This document shows, one piece after another, positions 1-8,614 of a stretch of DNA of 64,000 bases; position 1 is the first letter of the stretch, and the number at the start of each line of letters is the position of its first letter. Where the stretch lies: positions 124,001 to 188,000 of the forward strand of contig CAWHHO010000001.1 in the NCBI GenBank assembly GCA_963829135.1. Direction: 5' to 3'. Origin of the DNA: Kumtagia sp963829135. Its GTDB lineage: Bacteria > Pseudomonadota > Alphaproteobacteria > Rhizobiales > Rhizobiaceae. The notes beneath the pieces are model-generated. The model had not been told where the DNA came from. It searched no databases and saw only the letters and a program-made list of their open reading frames with translations. The translations under genes were made by a program, and so were the position numbers.

Positions 1-222
1 GAGCGGATGGAAAGATCCCCGAGCGCATCGGTGATCTGCTCGCGCACCTCTTCATTCATGACATTCATCACCGCGGCCAGGTACACGCGATGCTCTCGGG
101 AACGTCGATAGATCCCCCGCAGCTTGACGAGTATTTTCTGGATTTCGACATCAAGAACCGTGACGGAGACATACAGCGGCTCGGGCTGGCCGAGCGCCCA
201 TAGTGGCTGTGTGGGCGGCGCT
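1..222 (-). other. Left edge: unresolved open frame, possible partial gene
   Basis: Downstream of hpd the minus strand stays open to the window edge. The frame includes RGIYRRSREHRVYLAAVMNV and a following acidic stretch (NEEVREQ), which has a plausible protein-like composition. I see no convincing start codon with a ribosome site in that frame and do not recognise a family. It may be the start of a gene running off the left edge, possibly with a frame error like those in hpd, or chance coding. Confidence 0.2.
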
Positions 223-1337
223 CTACGCCGCGGTCTTTTCCCTAAGTACCCCGCGCCGGATCTGGTCTTCCTCGATGGACTCGAACAGCGCACGGAAATT
301 GCCTTCGCCAAAACCTTCGTCACCCTTGCGCTGAATGAACTCGAAGAAGATCGGGCCGATAACGGTCTTGGAAAAGACTCTGCAGCAGGATTTTGGTCAT
401 TCCGCCGTCAACGACGCCTTCCCCATCAATAAGGATACCGTGCCTCTTCATCCGCTCGACCGGCTCGTCATGGCCGTTCACGCGATCGAGTGAACGCTTG
501 TAGTAAGTTTCCGGCGGGCCCGGCATGAACTGCAAGCCTCGGTGCGCGAGCAGGTCGGTGGCGTCGTAGATGTCGTCCGTGCCGACCGCGATGTGCTGAA
601 TACCTTCGCCCTTGTATTTGCGCAGGTATTCCTCGATCTGGCTGGTATCGTCTTTTGACTCGTTCAACGGGATGCGGATCTTGCCGCATGGCGACGTAAT
701 CGCCCGGCTGACGAGTCCGGTAATGCGGCCGTCAATATCGAAGTAATGGATCTGCTTGAAGCCGAAGAGATCGCGGTAGAAGGCCCACCACTTGTCCATG
801 TTGCCGCGATAAACGTTGTGAGTGAGGTGGTCGAGATAATAGAAGCCGACGCCCTGGGGCTTCGGATCATGCTCGCCCAGCCACTCGAATTCATCGTCAT
901 AGGCTGAGCCCTTCGCCCCATATCTGTCTACAAAGTACAGCAACGACCCGCCAATACCGACAATCGCTGGAACATCCAACGCCTTGTCCGAACCGGTGTA
1001 GGGAGTGGCACCTTTGGATACGGCATAGTCGAAGGCGTGTTTGGCGTCGACGCACCCGCCACGCCATGGACGGCGCGCAGGGCCCGTGCTGTTCGACAAA
1101 GCTCATGGCATGCGAATTGGGCTCTGCATTCAACAGGTAAGTGATGTCGCCCTGGCGCCAGACGGTGATGTGCCTGGTGCGATGGCGCGCGACCAGCATA
1201 TAGCCCATCCGCTCGAACAAAGCCGCCAACTTCTCCGGTTCGCTATGCGCGAACTCTACGAACTCGAAGCCATCGGTCCCGGCCGGATTGGCCTTGCTGA
1301 TCGTTGCGGGTGGTGCGTCGTGCGGAAAGGGACCCAT
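223..1337 (-). pseudogene. hpd: 4-hydroxyphenylpyruvate dioxygenase, broken by two single-base insertions
   Basis: This enzyme converts 4-hydroxyphenylpyruvate to homogentisate in cytosolic tyrosine catabolism, using Fe(II). The N-terminal vicinal-oxygen-chelate half (FEFVEFAHSEPEKLAALF) starts at the ATG at 1337 behind a GGAGA site. The frame shifts near 1050, where the next segment is VDAKHAFDYAVSKGATPY. The catalytic half (YYLDHLTHNV, GIQHIAVGTDD) follows, and a second shift near 380 leads into FSKTVIGPIFFEFIQRKGDE and a stop at 223. Removing one base at each site (a C between two G, an A between two G) restores a protein of about 370 residues, the normal family length. Nothing else looks degenerate, so sequencing error is likelier than decay. 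Divergent from an Lrp/AsnC regulator. Confidence 0.85.
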
Positions 1338-1457
1338 GATGGTCTCCGTCGATTTGAGAGGTTGGTCGCATAATAACCCGTTCTGTCCGCATCGGGCTTG
1401 CATTCGAGAGCTTCCGGTGGTGCTGTGATGCACGGTTCATGCATCGGAGCTGGCTCA

Positions 1458-1928
1458 ATGGACGATTTAGAACGGCTTGATGGATTCGACCGCAAGATAC
1501 TGGCGCATCTGCAGGCGGATGCGCGATTGACGAACAGCGACCTTTCCGAGCGCGTAAATCTATCGCCGTCGCAGTGCTCGCGTCGCCGGCAGCGGCTGGA
1601 GGAGGACGGCTTCATCAGCGGCTATCGGGCGATGCTCGACCGTGACCGGCTCGGCTTTTCGTTGGTTAGCGTCGTATCGGTGACGCTTGCCACTCACAAT
1701 CGAGACAATGCGCGGCGCTTCGCTGAGCTGATTGCGCGACTCCCAGAAGTGCAGGAGGCGCATGCGTTGACTGGGGAGATGGACTATTTCCTGAAGGTCG
1801 TCACGCCCGACCTGAAAGCGCTCTCGCGGTTCGTCAACGACGAGCTGTTGCCGCATGATTCTGTGCAGCATGTCAAAACGGCGATCGTATTGGAGACGCT
1901 GAAGGAGGGCACCGCGCTGCCGCTTTGA
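1458..1928 (+). CDS. Lrp/AsnC-family transcriptional regulator
   Basis: A 156-residue Lrp/AsnC protein. The N-terminal winged HTH (about residues 3-60; LDGFDRKILAHLQADARLTN, then LSPSQCSRRRQRLEEDGFI) precedes the ligand-binding RAM domain (about 75-150; VQEAHALTGEMDYFLKVV). I place the start at MDDLERLDGF; an ATG at 1428 would add ten residues of poor composition. The gene is divergent from hpd about 120 bp away, the usual position for an Lrp-type activator of tyrosine catabolism, so control of hpd is the obvious inference. The effector cannot be read from the sequence. Confidence 0.88.
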   Translation: MDDLERLDGFDRKILAHLQADARLTNSDLSERVNLSPSQCSRRRQRLEEDGFISGYRAMLDRDRLGFSLVSVVSVTLATHNRDNARRFAELIARLPEVQEAHALTGEMDYFLKVVTPDLKALSRFVNDELLPHDSVQHVKTAIVLETLKEGTALPL

Positions 1929-1934
1929 CCGCTG

Positions 1935-2273
1935 CTATTCCTGATTCTGCTTCGCCGCCAGATAAACATTGGTCGAGCGCGCGCCGGAGCGGCAATAGGC
2001 AAAGACCGGCCCGGGAATCTCGTCCAGTGCCTCGGCCATCTTCTGCACGTCCGCATCGGTCATCTGTCCGCTGACAAATGGGATGTGGCGAAATATGAGG
2101 TCCGCGGCTTCAGCTGCCACCGCAATGTCGGCGGCGGTCGGCTGACCGGGTTGCTCGTCGTCCGGACGGTTGCATATGATGCTGCGATAGCCTGCTTCCT
2201 TGATGGCGCGGATGTCGTCGACTGCGATCTGGCCGGAAACGGCATAGTCGTCGTTCAGCTGGCGGATTTCCAT
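1935..2273 (-). CDS. DUF442 / TIGR01244-family phosphatase-like sulfur transferase
   Basis: A 112-residue protein of the beta-lactamase-hydrolase-like (DUF442, TIGR01244) family, with a dual-specificity-phosphatase fold. The N-terminus MEIRQLNDDYAVSGQI is typical. The catalytic P-loop CRSGARS near residue 95 fits C-X5-R, and ICNRPDDEQPGQP is the conserved central segment. In other bacteria the domain stands alone or is fused to a metallo-beta-lactamase-fold persulfide dioxygenase in sulfide metabolism; here it is alone. It converges tail to tail with the Lrp gene (6 bp). The natural substrate is unknown. Confidence 0.85.
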   Translation of the reverse strand: MEIRQLNDDYAVSGQIAVDDIRAIKEAGYRSIICNRPDDEQPGQPTAADIAVAAEAADLIFRHIPFVSGQMTDADVQKMAEALDEIPGPVFAYCRSGARSTNVYLAAKQNQE

Positions 2274-2335
2274 TTTGTTGCTCCCGAAGAGTCTCGACGT
2301 GTCATGCCACTCGGCGCGTCACGCCGCAACTGTGT

Positions 2336-3268
2336 TCAGCTTCCCATGATCGCACCTTTGATGGTGCGCACATTATGAAGCATCATCCCAATATAGGTCG
2401 GGGCGGGGCCGTCCGCCTCGGAAAGTGCGTCCGAGTAGAGCGTTCCGCCGACGCCCAGGCCGGTTTCGCGCGCGACCTGTTCGGTGAGCCGTTTGTTGGT
2501 GATGTTTTCCACGAAGATTGCCGAGGCCTTGTCTTCGCGCACCTGTCTGATCAGAGCCGCTACATCTGCGGCGGAGGCCTCTGCCTCGGTCGAGATGCCC
2601 TCGGGCGCGACAAACTCCAGTCCATAAGCGTGTTCGAAATATCCGAATGCGTCATGCGAGGTGATGATCGTCCGCTTGTCAGCTGGAATCATTGCGGTTT
2701 CGGCCTTTACCGCTGCATCGGTTTCCGCAAGTTTCGCGTCATAGGCGGCAGCGTTCGAACGATAAGCGTTGCAGCCCTCTCGGTCCGCAGCGCAAAAGGC
2801 GTCGGCGATGTTCTTCACATAGATCCGCGCATTGGCGATCGATTGGAAAGCATGCGGGTCAATATCGCCCTGGTCATGCCCTATGATGGTATCGACCTCC
2901 GCCTCGTGCTCTTCCTTCATGCGGATTGGCTCGACCCCTTTCGTGAGTTCGACGATCGATGCCTTGGTTGCACTGGCGTCAGCGAGACGCTTCAAGAAAC
3001 CCTCGAAATGCAGACCATTGACGAGGACGACATCCGACGCAGCGAAGGCGGCGGCATCAGCGGGCTTAGGCTCATACACATGCGCGTCACCATTCGGGCC
3101 GACCAATGTCGTCAGCGCAATTCGGTCGCCGCCCACCTGCTTGGCGAAATCGCCGATGATCGAGAAACTGGCGACGACTTTCAGCGGCTCCGCGGCCGCC
3201 TGCGAAGGGGCGAAAGCCCACAAGGCGAGCGCGGTTGCAATGGTAGCGTAGTCCAAGAGTTTCTGCAT
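2336..3268 (-). CDS. aztC: Zinc ABC transporter substrate-binding protein, AztC/ZnuA type
   Basis: A periplasmic zinc-binding protein with a signal peptide (residues 1-26, cleavage after SQAAA). The classical cluster A-I ligands are visible: His63 (DAHVYEPKPAD), His139 (IDPHAF), His205 (TSHDAFGYF) and Asp280 (LYSDALSE). A short His/Asp/Glu loop lies at 120-136 instead of the long His-rich loop of enterobacterial ZnuA, which is typical of AztC. It is the last gene of aztA-aztB-aztC, 12 bp after aztB. The Zur box upstream of aztA implies induction by zinc starvation. Manganese or mixed specificity cannot be excluded from sequence alone. Confidence 0.9.
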   Translation of the reverse strand: MQKLLDYATIATALALWAFAPSQAAAEPLKVVASFSIIGDFAKQVGGDRIALTTLVGPNGDAHVYEPKPADAAAFAASDVVLVNGLHFEGFLKRLADASATKASIVELTKGVEPIRMKEEHEAEVDTIIGHDQGDIDPHAFQSIANARIYVKNIADAFCAADREGCNAYRSNAAAYDAKLAETDAAVKAETAMIPADKRTIITSHDAFGYFEHAYGLEFVAPEGISTEAEASAADVAALIRQVREDKASAIFVENITNKRLTEQVARETGLGVGGTLYSDALSEADGPAPTYIGMMLHNVRTIKGAIMGS

Positions 3269-3280
3269 AGTGGCTCCTGA

Positions 3281-4150
3281 TCAGGCCGTACGATGGCGGT
3301 GCGGATGGCGCACGCGGGCAAGGAAGGCGCCACGCGTGCCGAACAGCGTGGAGACGAGGTATACGGCGCCCGCCGACAAGATAATCGATGGGCCGGAGGG
3401 CAGTGCGGCATGATAGGACAGCAGCAGCCCGGCCAGGCATGAGACAATGCCGATGGCGATGGACAGTACGCACATGGTGATGACCCGGTTGGTCCAGAAC
3501 CGCGCGGCGGCAGCGGGCAGCATCATCAGCCCGACGGATAGCAGCGTGCCTAGCGCCTGGAAGCCGCCGACAAGATTGAGCACGACAAGGCCGAGGAAGA
3601 TGAAATGCACGGGAGTGCCCAGCCGACTGACGGAGCGCAGGAACAGCGGGTCAAGGCATTCGGCGACCAGCGCGCGCCAGAAGATGGCGAGACAGACGAG
3701 CGTAACCACAGAGATACCGGCAATCAGCGTCAGCGCCGGATCGTCCAGCGCCAGAACGGTGCCGAACAGCACGTGCATGAGATCCACGCTTGAGCCGCGC
3801 AGCGAAACGATCATGACGCCGAGCGCTAGCGAAATCAGGTAGAAGGCGGCCATCGAGGCGTCTTCCTTCTGCAAGGTGAAACGCGAGACTGCCCCAGCGC
3901 CGATCGCGACCACGGCACCAGCGATGAGCCCGCCGATCGTCATAGGCACAATTTGCAGGCCGTAGAGCAGAAAGCCGGCGGCAACGCCTGGCAGGATCGC
4001 ATGCGCCATGGCGTCGCCGGTCAGGCTCATGCGTCTCAGCATCAGAAAGACGCCGACCGGGCAGGCAGCAAACGCCAGCAGTACGGACCCGGCAAGCGCG
4101 CGCTGCATGAAGCCGAATTCGACGAAGGGGGCGATCAGCAGATCGTACAT
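3281..4150 (-). CDS. aztB: Zinc ABC transporter permease, AztB/ZnuB type
   Basis: An ABC-3 family inner-membrane permease of 289 residues with about eight hydrophobic segments. FLMLRRMSLTGDAMAHAILPG near residues 35-55 is the family's cytoplasmic coupling signature. The N-terminus MYDLLIAPFVEFGFMQRALAG matches AztB-type permeases. The ATG directly abuts the aztA stop, so the two are translationally coupled. It forms the zinc channel of AztABC. Confidence 0.9.
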   Translation of the reverse strand: MYDLLIAPFVEFGFMQRALAGSVLLAFAACPVGVFLMLRRMSLTGDAMAHAILPGVAAGFLLYGLQIVPMTIGGLIAGAVVAIGAGAVSRFTLQKEDASMAAFYLISLALGVMIVSLRGSSVDLMHVLFGTVLALDDPALTLIAGISVVTLVCLAIFWRALVAECLDPLFLRSVSRLGTPVHFIFLGLVVLNLVGGFQALGTLLSVGLMMLPAAAARFWTNRVITMCVLSIAIGIVSCLAGLLLSYHAALPSGPSIILSAGAVYLVSTLFGTRGAFLARVRHPHRHRTA

Positions 4151-4957
4151 TCAGCCTGCCTTTGCGTGGTCATGCCGGTGCGAACGGTCGCGATGATGAT
4201 CATGGCTGGAATCGTCATGATCGTGCGCTATTGGTTCGCACCATGGCGCATCGTCTTGCCACGCTTCGTCGAAGCGCCGGGCGCGCAGCAGGTTGTCCGG
4301 AGCGAGCGCTTCGCTGGTCTTTCCCCAAGCGATCGGGCCGCGCGCTAGCAGTATCGTCTCCGGAAAGTGCCGTCTGACAAGGTCAAGATCGTGCGCGACG
4401 ACCATAACGGTGAGATTGTTGGCATGCCAGCGTTGGATCACGCCGATCAGGTCGGCAACGGTCTTGGAATCAATCGCATTGAATGGCTCGTCGAGCAGAA
4501 TGATATCGGCGTCCTGCACGAGCACGCGTGCAAATAGAGCGCGCTGCAACTGCCCGCCGGAAAGCGTGTCGAGCGGACGCGTTTCGAAGCCGTTGAGCCC
4601 AACCGAAAGCAGCGCCTGCGAAACCGCCTCGTGGTCATGCCTGGAATGACGGTGAAGCAGGCCGCGCTTTGGCCAAAGCCCCATGCTGACCAGATCGACC
4701 ACGCGAGCCGGAAAGCTGCGGTCAAGTTCGGATTGTTGCGGCAGGTACGCGATGCGGGAACCGCTCTCGACGGAGCAGGCGCCGGCCATCGGCTTCAGGA
4801 TGCCGACGATCCCCTTCATCAGGGTCGATTTGCCCGAGCCGTTCTGCCCGACAACGGCCGTGAGCGTGCCTTTTCGCACCGCGCCATTGAGGTGATGCAC
4901 GGCAGGGTGGCTGTTGTAGCCAAGCGTAAGGTCGCGAAATGCAATGGCTGCAGACAT
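4151..4957 (-). CDS. aztA: Zinc ABC transporter ATP-binding protein, AztA/ZnuC type
   Basis: A cytoplasmic ATPase of 268 residues. Walker A GQNGSGKST lies near residue 37, the signature LSGGQLQRALFARV near 135, and Walker B DIILLDEPFNAID just after. The C-terminal 30 residues are rich in His and Asp (HDHDDSSHDHHRDRSHRHDH), a likely zinc-binding tail also seen on some ZnuC and AztA proteins. It heads the aztABC operon. A Zur-type palindrome lies 34 bp upstream of the start. Confidence 0.92.
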   Translation of the reverse strand: MSAAIAFRDLTLGYNSHPAVHHLNGAVRKGTLTAVVGQNGSGKSTLMKGIVGILKPMAGACSVESGSRIAYLPQQSELDRSFPARVVDLVSMGLWPKRGLLHRHSRHDHEAVSQALLSVGLNGFETRPLDTLSGGQLQRALFARVLVQDADIILLDEPFNAIDSKTVADLIGVIQRWHANNLTVMVVAHDLDLVRRHFPETILLARGPIAWGKTSEALAPDNLLRARRFDEAWQDDAPWCEPIAHDHDDSSHDHHRDRSHRHDHAKAG

Positions 4958-4990
4958 CGGCTCCGGCCGTCGGTAATTGGCCCAAGGGGA

Positions 4991-5015
4991 GATATGTTAT
5001 GTTATTACATATGTC
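4991..5015. promoter_or_regulatory. Zur-type zinc operator
   Basis: The core TATGTTATTACATA (4998-5011) is an inverted repeat, TATGT-N4-ACATA. An outer pair ATATGT (4992-4997) and ACATAT (5007-5012) overlaps it. This matches the ATGTTAT-rich palindromes bound by Zur in alphaproteobacteria. It lies 34 bp before aztA and about 95 bp before the divergent nadE start. The aztABC assignment is strong; any effect on nadE is uncertain. Confidence 0.8.
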
Positions 5016-5108
5016 AATTCGATGGCGACGCAGCTGTGCGAATTGGCTTATTCGACTGCACCAACAGCAGCATTGCAGGTGGATTTGCGGCGCGCTAAAC
5101 CCGCAGCC

Positions 5109-6791
5109 ATGAATACGAATCCTGCCATCAACGTCCTTCGCATCGCTGTCGCGCAGCTCAATCCGACTGTCGGCGACGTAGCTGGCAACCTAGCCAAGGC
5201 ACGCGAAGCGAGGGCGGATGCAGCACGGCAGGGCGCCGACCTCGTTTTGTTTACAGAACTGTTCCTGGCAGGTTACCCGCCGGAAGATCTGGTGCTGAAG
5301 CCGGCGTTCCTCGCAGCCTGCGAGAAGGCTGCCCGGGAATTCGCCGCCGATACCGCCGATGGTGGACCGGGTTTCATCATCGGCACGCCACTAAAGCGCA
5401 AAAGCGGCACCCACAATTCTGTCATCATTGGTGATGGCGGCAAGATTGTCGCCGAGCGCTACAAGATCGACCTGCCGAATTACGGCGAATTCGACGAAAA
5501 GCGAGTCTTCCAGGCTGGACCGGAGATGCCGGGGCCCGTCAATTTCAGGGGCGTGCGGCTTGGTATCCCGATCTGCGAGGATATTTGGGGGGAACTTGGC
5601 GTCTGCGAGACGCTTGCCGAAAGCGGCGCCGAGATCCTCCTGGTGCCGAACGGCTCTCCCTATTACCGAGGCAAGGTCGATGTACGGCATCAGATCGTCA
5701 TCAAGCAGGTGATCGAGTCCGGCCTTCCGATACTCTATGCCAACCAGTTGGGCGGGCAGGATGAACTGGTCTTCGACGGCGCTTCGTTTGCTATCAATGC
5801 CGACCACTCGCTGGCTTTCCAGATGAGCCAGTTCGAGGAGTTTGTCGCCGTTACCTCCTGGAAGCGCCAAGAGGGTGGTTGGGCCTGTACAGACGGCCCG
5901 ATGTCCAAGATCCCGGAAAAGGATGAAGCCGACTACCGCGCCTGCATGTTCGGCCTGCGCGACTATGTGAACAAGAACGGCTTCAAGAATGTCGTGCTCG
6001 GCCTCTCCGGCGGCATCGATTCGGCGATCTGTGCCGCCCTTGCCGTCGATGCGCTGGGCGAAGAACGCGTTCGCTGCATCATGATGCCGTATCGTTATAC
6101 ATCGACCGATTCATTGAAAGACGCCGAGGATTGCGCTCGCGCCCTGGGTTGCCGATACGACATCGTGCCGATCTTCGAGCCGGTCGACGGTTTCTCGCAT
6201 GCGCTGACTCAGCTATTCGAAGGCACGAAGGAAGGCATCACCGAGGAAAACCTGCAGAGCCGCGCGCGCGGCGTCATCCTCATGGCAGTTTCCAACAAGT
6301 TTGGCTCGATGGTGGTCACCACGGGCAACAAGTCGGAAATGTCGGTCGGCTACGCGACCCTCTATGGCGACATGAATGGCGGGTTCAATCCCATCAAGGA
6401 TCTCTACAAGATGCAGGTGTATGCGCTGTCGGCCTGGCGTAACGGGCACGTGCCGCCGGGTGCGCTCGGCCCGACGGGCGAGGTCATTCCGAAAAACATC
6501 ATCGACAAGGCGCCCTCGGCTGAACTTCGCGAAAACCAGACCGATCAGGATTCGCTGCCGCCGTATCCAGTGCTCGACGACATTCTCGAATGTCTGGTCG
6601 AACATGAGATGAGTGTCGATGAAATTATCGCGCGTGGCTATGATCGCGCTACGGTGACGCGCGTCGAGCATCTGCTCTACATCGCCGAATACAAGCGCCG
6701 GCAAGCGGCACCCGGCGTGAAGATCACGCGCAAGAATTTTGGCCGCGATCGCCGTTACCCTATAACCAATCGGTTTCGCGATCGGTCATAG
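5109..6791 (+). CDS. nadE: Glutamine-dependent NAD+ synthetase
   Basis: This cytosolic enzyme catalyses the last step of NAD synthesis, amidating deamido-NAD with ammonia from glutamine. The N-terminal nitrilase-like glutaminase (about 10-270) has the triad Glu50 (LFTELFLAGYPPED), Lys119 (ERYKIDLPNYGE) and Cys156 (IPICEDIWGE). The C-terminal synthetase (about 275-560) has the ATP loop LSGGIDS at 299-305 and TTGNKSE. The start MNTNPAINVLRIAVAQ fits the family; the frame is open upstream to 4977 but that crosses the Zur operator. 560 residues, normal length. Confidence 0.95.
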   Translation: MNTNPAINVLRIAVAQLNPTVGDVAGNLAKAREARADAARQGADLVLFTELFLAGYPPEDLVLKPAFLAACEKAAREFAADTADGGPGFIIGTPLKRKSGTHNSVIIGDGGKIVAERYKIDLPNYGEFDEKRVFQAGPEMPGPVNFRGVRLGIPICEDIWGELGVCETLAESGAEILLVPNGSPYYRGKVDVRHQIVIKQVIESGLPILYANQLGGQDELVFDGASFAINADHSLAFQMSQFEEFVAVTSWKRQEGGWACTDGPMSKIPEKDEADYRACMFGLRDYVNKNGFKNVVLGLSGGIDSAICAALAVDALGEERVRCIMMPYRYTSTDSLKDAEDCARALGCRYDIVPIFEPVDGFSHALTQLFEGTKEGITEENLQSRARGVILMAVSNKFGSMVVTTGNKSEMSVGYATLYGDMNGGFNPIKDLYKMQVYALSAWRNGHVPPGALGPTGEVIPKNIIDKAPSAELRENQTDQDSLPPYPVLDDILECLVEHEMSVDEIIARGYDRATVTRVEHLLYIAEYKRRQAAPGVKITRKNFGRDRRYPITNRFRDRS

Positions 6792-6941
6792 CTGGTGGGC
6801 TTGCTTGCGAATGTGAAGGGCGCCGCGTCGTTAGATGTGTTGCGTGAACCGGGCAACGATTTTGGGCAGTATTTTGCACCAACGCTGATCGGCAAACCCC
6901 AAAAACTTGCCAATTCATGTTGCTTCCGCTAACCCCCGCGC

Positions 6942-8318
6942 ATGACCGTTACCGTCCGTTTCGCCCCGTCGCCGACGGGCAACATTCATATCGGCAACAC
7001 GCGCACCGCGCTGTTCAACTGGCTTTTTGCGCTCAAGCATAAGGGCCAATTCATTCAGCGTTTCGATGACACAGATGTCGGCCGCTCGAAGCAGGAATAC
7101 GCCAACGCCATCCTCTACGACCTTCACTGGCTCGGCATCTATCCGGATGCGACGGACTACCAGTCGCGGCGCTTCGATCGCTACGATGCCGCGGTCGAGC
7201 GCCTGAAGGCGTCCGGTTTGCTATACCCGTGCTACGAGACGGCGGAGGAACTCGATCTGCGTCGCAAGGTGCGGCTGTCACGCAAGCTGCCGCCGGTCTA
7301 TGGCCGGGAGGCGCTGGCGCTGACATCGGCCGAAGTGGCGGCATTAGAGGCTGAAGGCCGGCGCGCCCATTGGCGTTTCCTGCTGCCGAACTTCCTCGAT
7401 GGCGAGCCTGAAAACACTGTGCGCACCGAAGTCAGCTGGAACGACCTCGTCCGCGGAGAGGAGACGGTCGACCTCGCTTCGTTGTCGGACCCGGTTCTGG
7501 TGCGCGAGGATGGTACCTATCTCTACACGTTGCCTTCGGTGCTGGACGACATCGAGATGGGCATTACCCATGTCATTCGCGGCGACGATCACGTGACCAA
7601 CACCGGCGTTCAGATTGCGCTGTTCCGGGCGCTAGGTGCCGAACCGCCCGCATTTGGTCACCACAATCTGCTGACGACCAGCACGGGCGAGGGACTGTCG
7701 AAGCGCACCGGCGCGCTGTCGGTCGGCAGCCTTCGCGACCAGGGTATCGAGCCGATGGCGGTCGCATCGCTGGCCGTGCTCACCGGCACTTCGGAAAACA
7801 TCGTGGCGCAGCCGACGATGGAGGCGCTTGCCGAACATTTCGACCCGGCGTCCGTATCGAAGTCGGCGTCGAAGTTCGACCCTGATGACCTCTTTGTGCT
7901 CAACCGCGCCCTGCTGCATGAAATGCCCTTCAGGGAAGCGCGCGACCGCCTCGCCATATTCGGCGTGTCGGGGGATAGGGCGGAGGAGTTCTGGTTGGCG
8001 GTGCGCGGGAATATCGATCGCGTGCAGGACGCTGCCAATTGGTGGCGCATCGTCCGAGAGGGGCCTGCCGAAAGGCCGGAACTTTCGGATGACGATCGCG
8101 ACTATGTCCGCGCAGCGCTTGAGCATCTGCCGGACGAGCCTTGGGACAAGGGCACCTGGAAGGCGTGGACGGAGGCGGTGAAGGCGGAGACTGGGCGCAA
8201 AGGCAAGTCGCTGTTCATGCCGCTTCGGCTGGCGCTTACCGGACGGTCGGCTGGACCGGACCTTGCCGATCTTTTGCCTCACTTTGATCGGGCAGGAATT
8301 CTGGCCCGACGACCCTGA
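6942..8318 (+). CDS. gltX: Glutamyl-tRNA synthetase
   Basis: A class I aminoacyl-tRNA synthetase of 458 residues that charges tRNA with glutamate. The HIGH motif is HIGN (16-19, in SPTGNIHIGNTRTALFNWLF) and the KMSKS motif is LSKRTG (252-257). VIRGDDHVTN is the conserved catalytic-domain segment. The C-terminal anticodon-binding part is present but short. Alphaproteobacteria often carry two GltX proteins; this looks like the shorter paralogue, so whether it charges tRNA-Glu or tRNA-Gln cannot be settled here. No clear ribosome site precedes the ATG. Confidence 0.92.
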   Translation: MTVTVRFAPSPTGNIHIGNTRTALFNWLFALKHKGQFIQRFDDTDVGRSKQEYANAILYDLHWLGIYPDATDYQSRRFDRYDAAVERLKASGLLYPCYETAEELDLRRKVRLSRKLPPVYGREALALTSAEVAALEAEGRRAHWRFLLPNFLDGEPENTVRTEVSWNDLVRGEETVDLASLSDPVLVREDGTYLYTLPSVLDDIEMGITHVIRGDDHVTNTGVQIALFRALGAEPPAFGHHNLLTTSTGEGLSKRTGALSVGSLRDQGIEPMAVASLAVLTGTSENIVAQPTMEALAEHFDPASVSKSASKFDPDDLFVLNRALLHEMPFREARDRLAIFGVSGDRAEEFWLAVRGNIDRVQDAANWWRIVREGPAERPELSDDDRDYVRAALEHLPDEPWDKGTWKAWTEAVKAETGRKGKSLFMPLRLALTGRSAGPDLADLLPHFDRAGILARRP

Positions 8319-8524
8319 CCGTGCGGTCCTCGGAAATGGCCCATACATATGCATGATCTGCTACAGAACTGCGCATTGTCGGCGCCGCCAATGACTTTGG
8401 CCAGTTCGGCTTTATCCAATTGCGGACAAGAGCTGTCGGCGGCAAACAGCGATTGAGCGGGCAGGAGATTAGCAGCGCATCCCAAGGCAACTACGGCGCT
8501 GATTGTGAAGCGCAAACCGGTCAC
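8279..8524 (-). CDS. Small putative exported protein, unrecognised
   Basis: An 81-residue frame from a GTG. It starts with a plausible signal peptide (GLRFTISAVVALGCAANLL then PAQSLFAADSSC), followed by CPQLDKAELAKVIGGADNAQF and a Cys-rich end (CSRSCICMG). It overlaps the gltX 3' end on the opposite strand by 40 bp. A second frame from about 8430 (VADHAYVWAISEDRTVRVVG) also looks protein-like, so a frame error may join the two. No family recognised; it may not be a gene. Confidence 0.3.
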   Translation of the reverse strand: MTGLRFTISAVVALGCAANLLPAQSLFAADSSCPQLDKAELAKVIGGADNAQFCSRSCICMGHFRGPHGQGRRARIPARSK

Positions 8525-8614
8525 CCCGTTCCAAGTGCCGCGCGAGAACTCGCTGGCGTCGACCGCGCACCTGGGTCTAGCGCCCTGTGGTTTGAACCCG
8601 CAACGCATGGCCGG

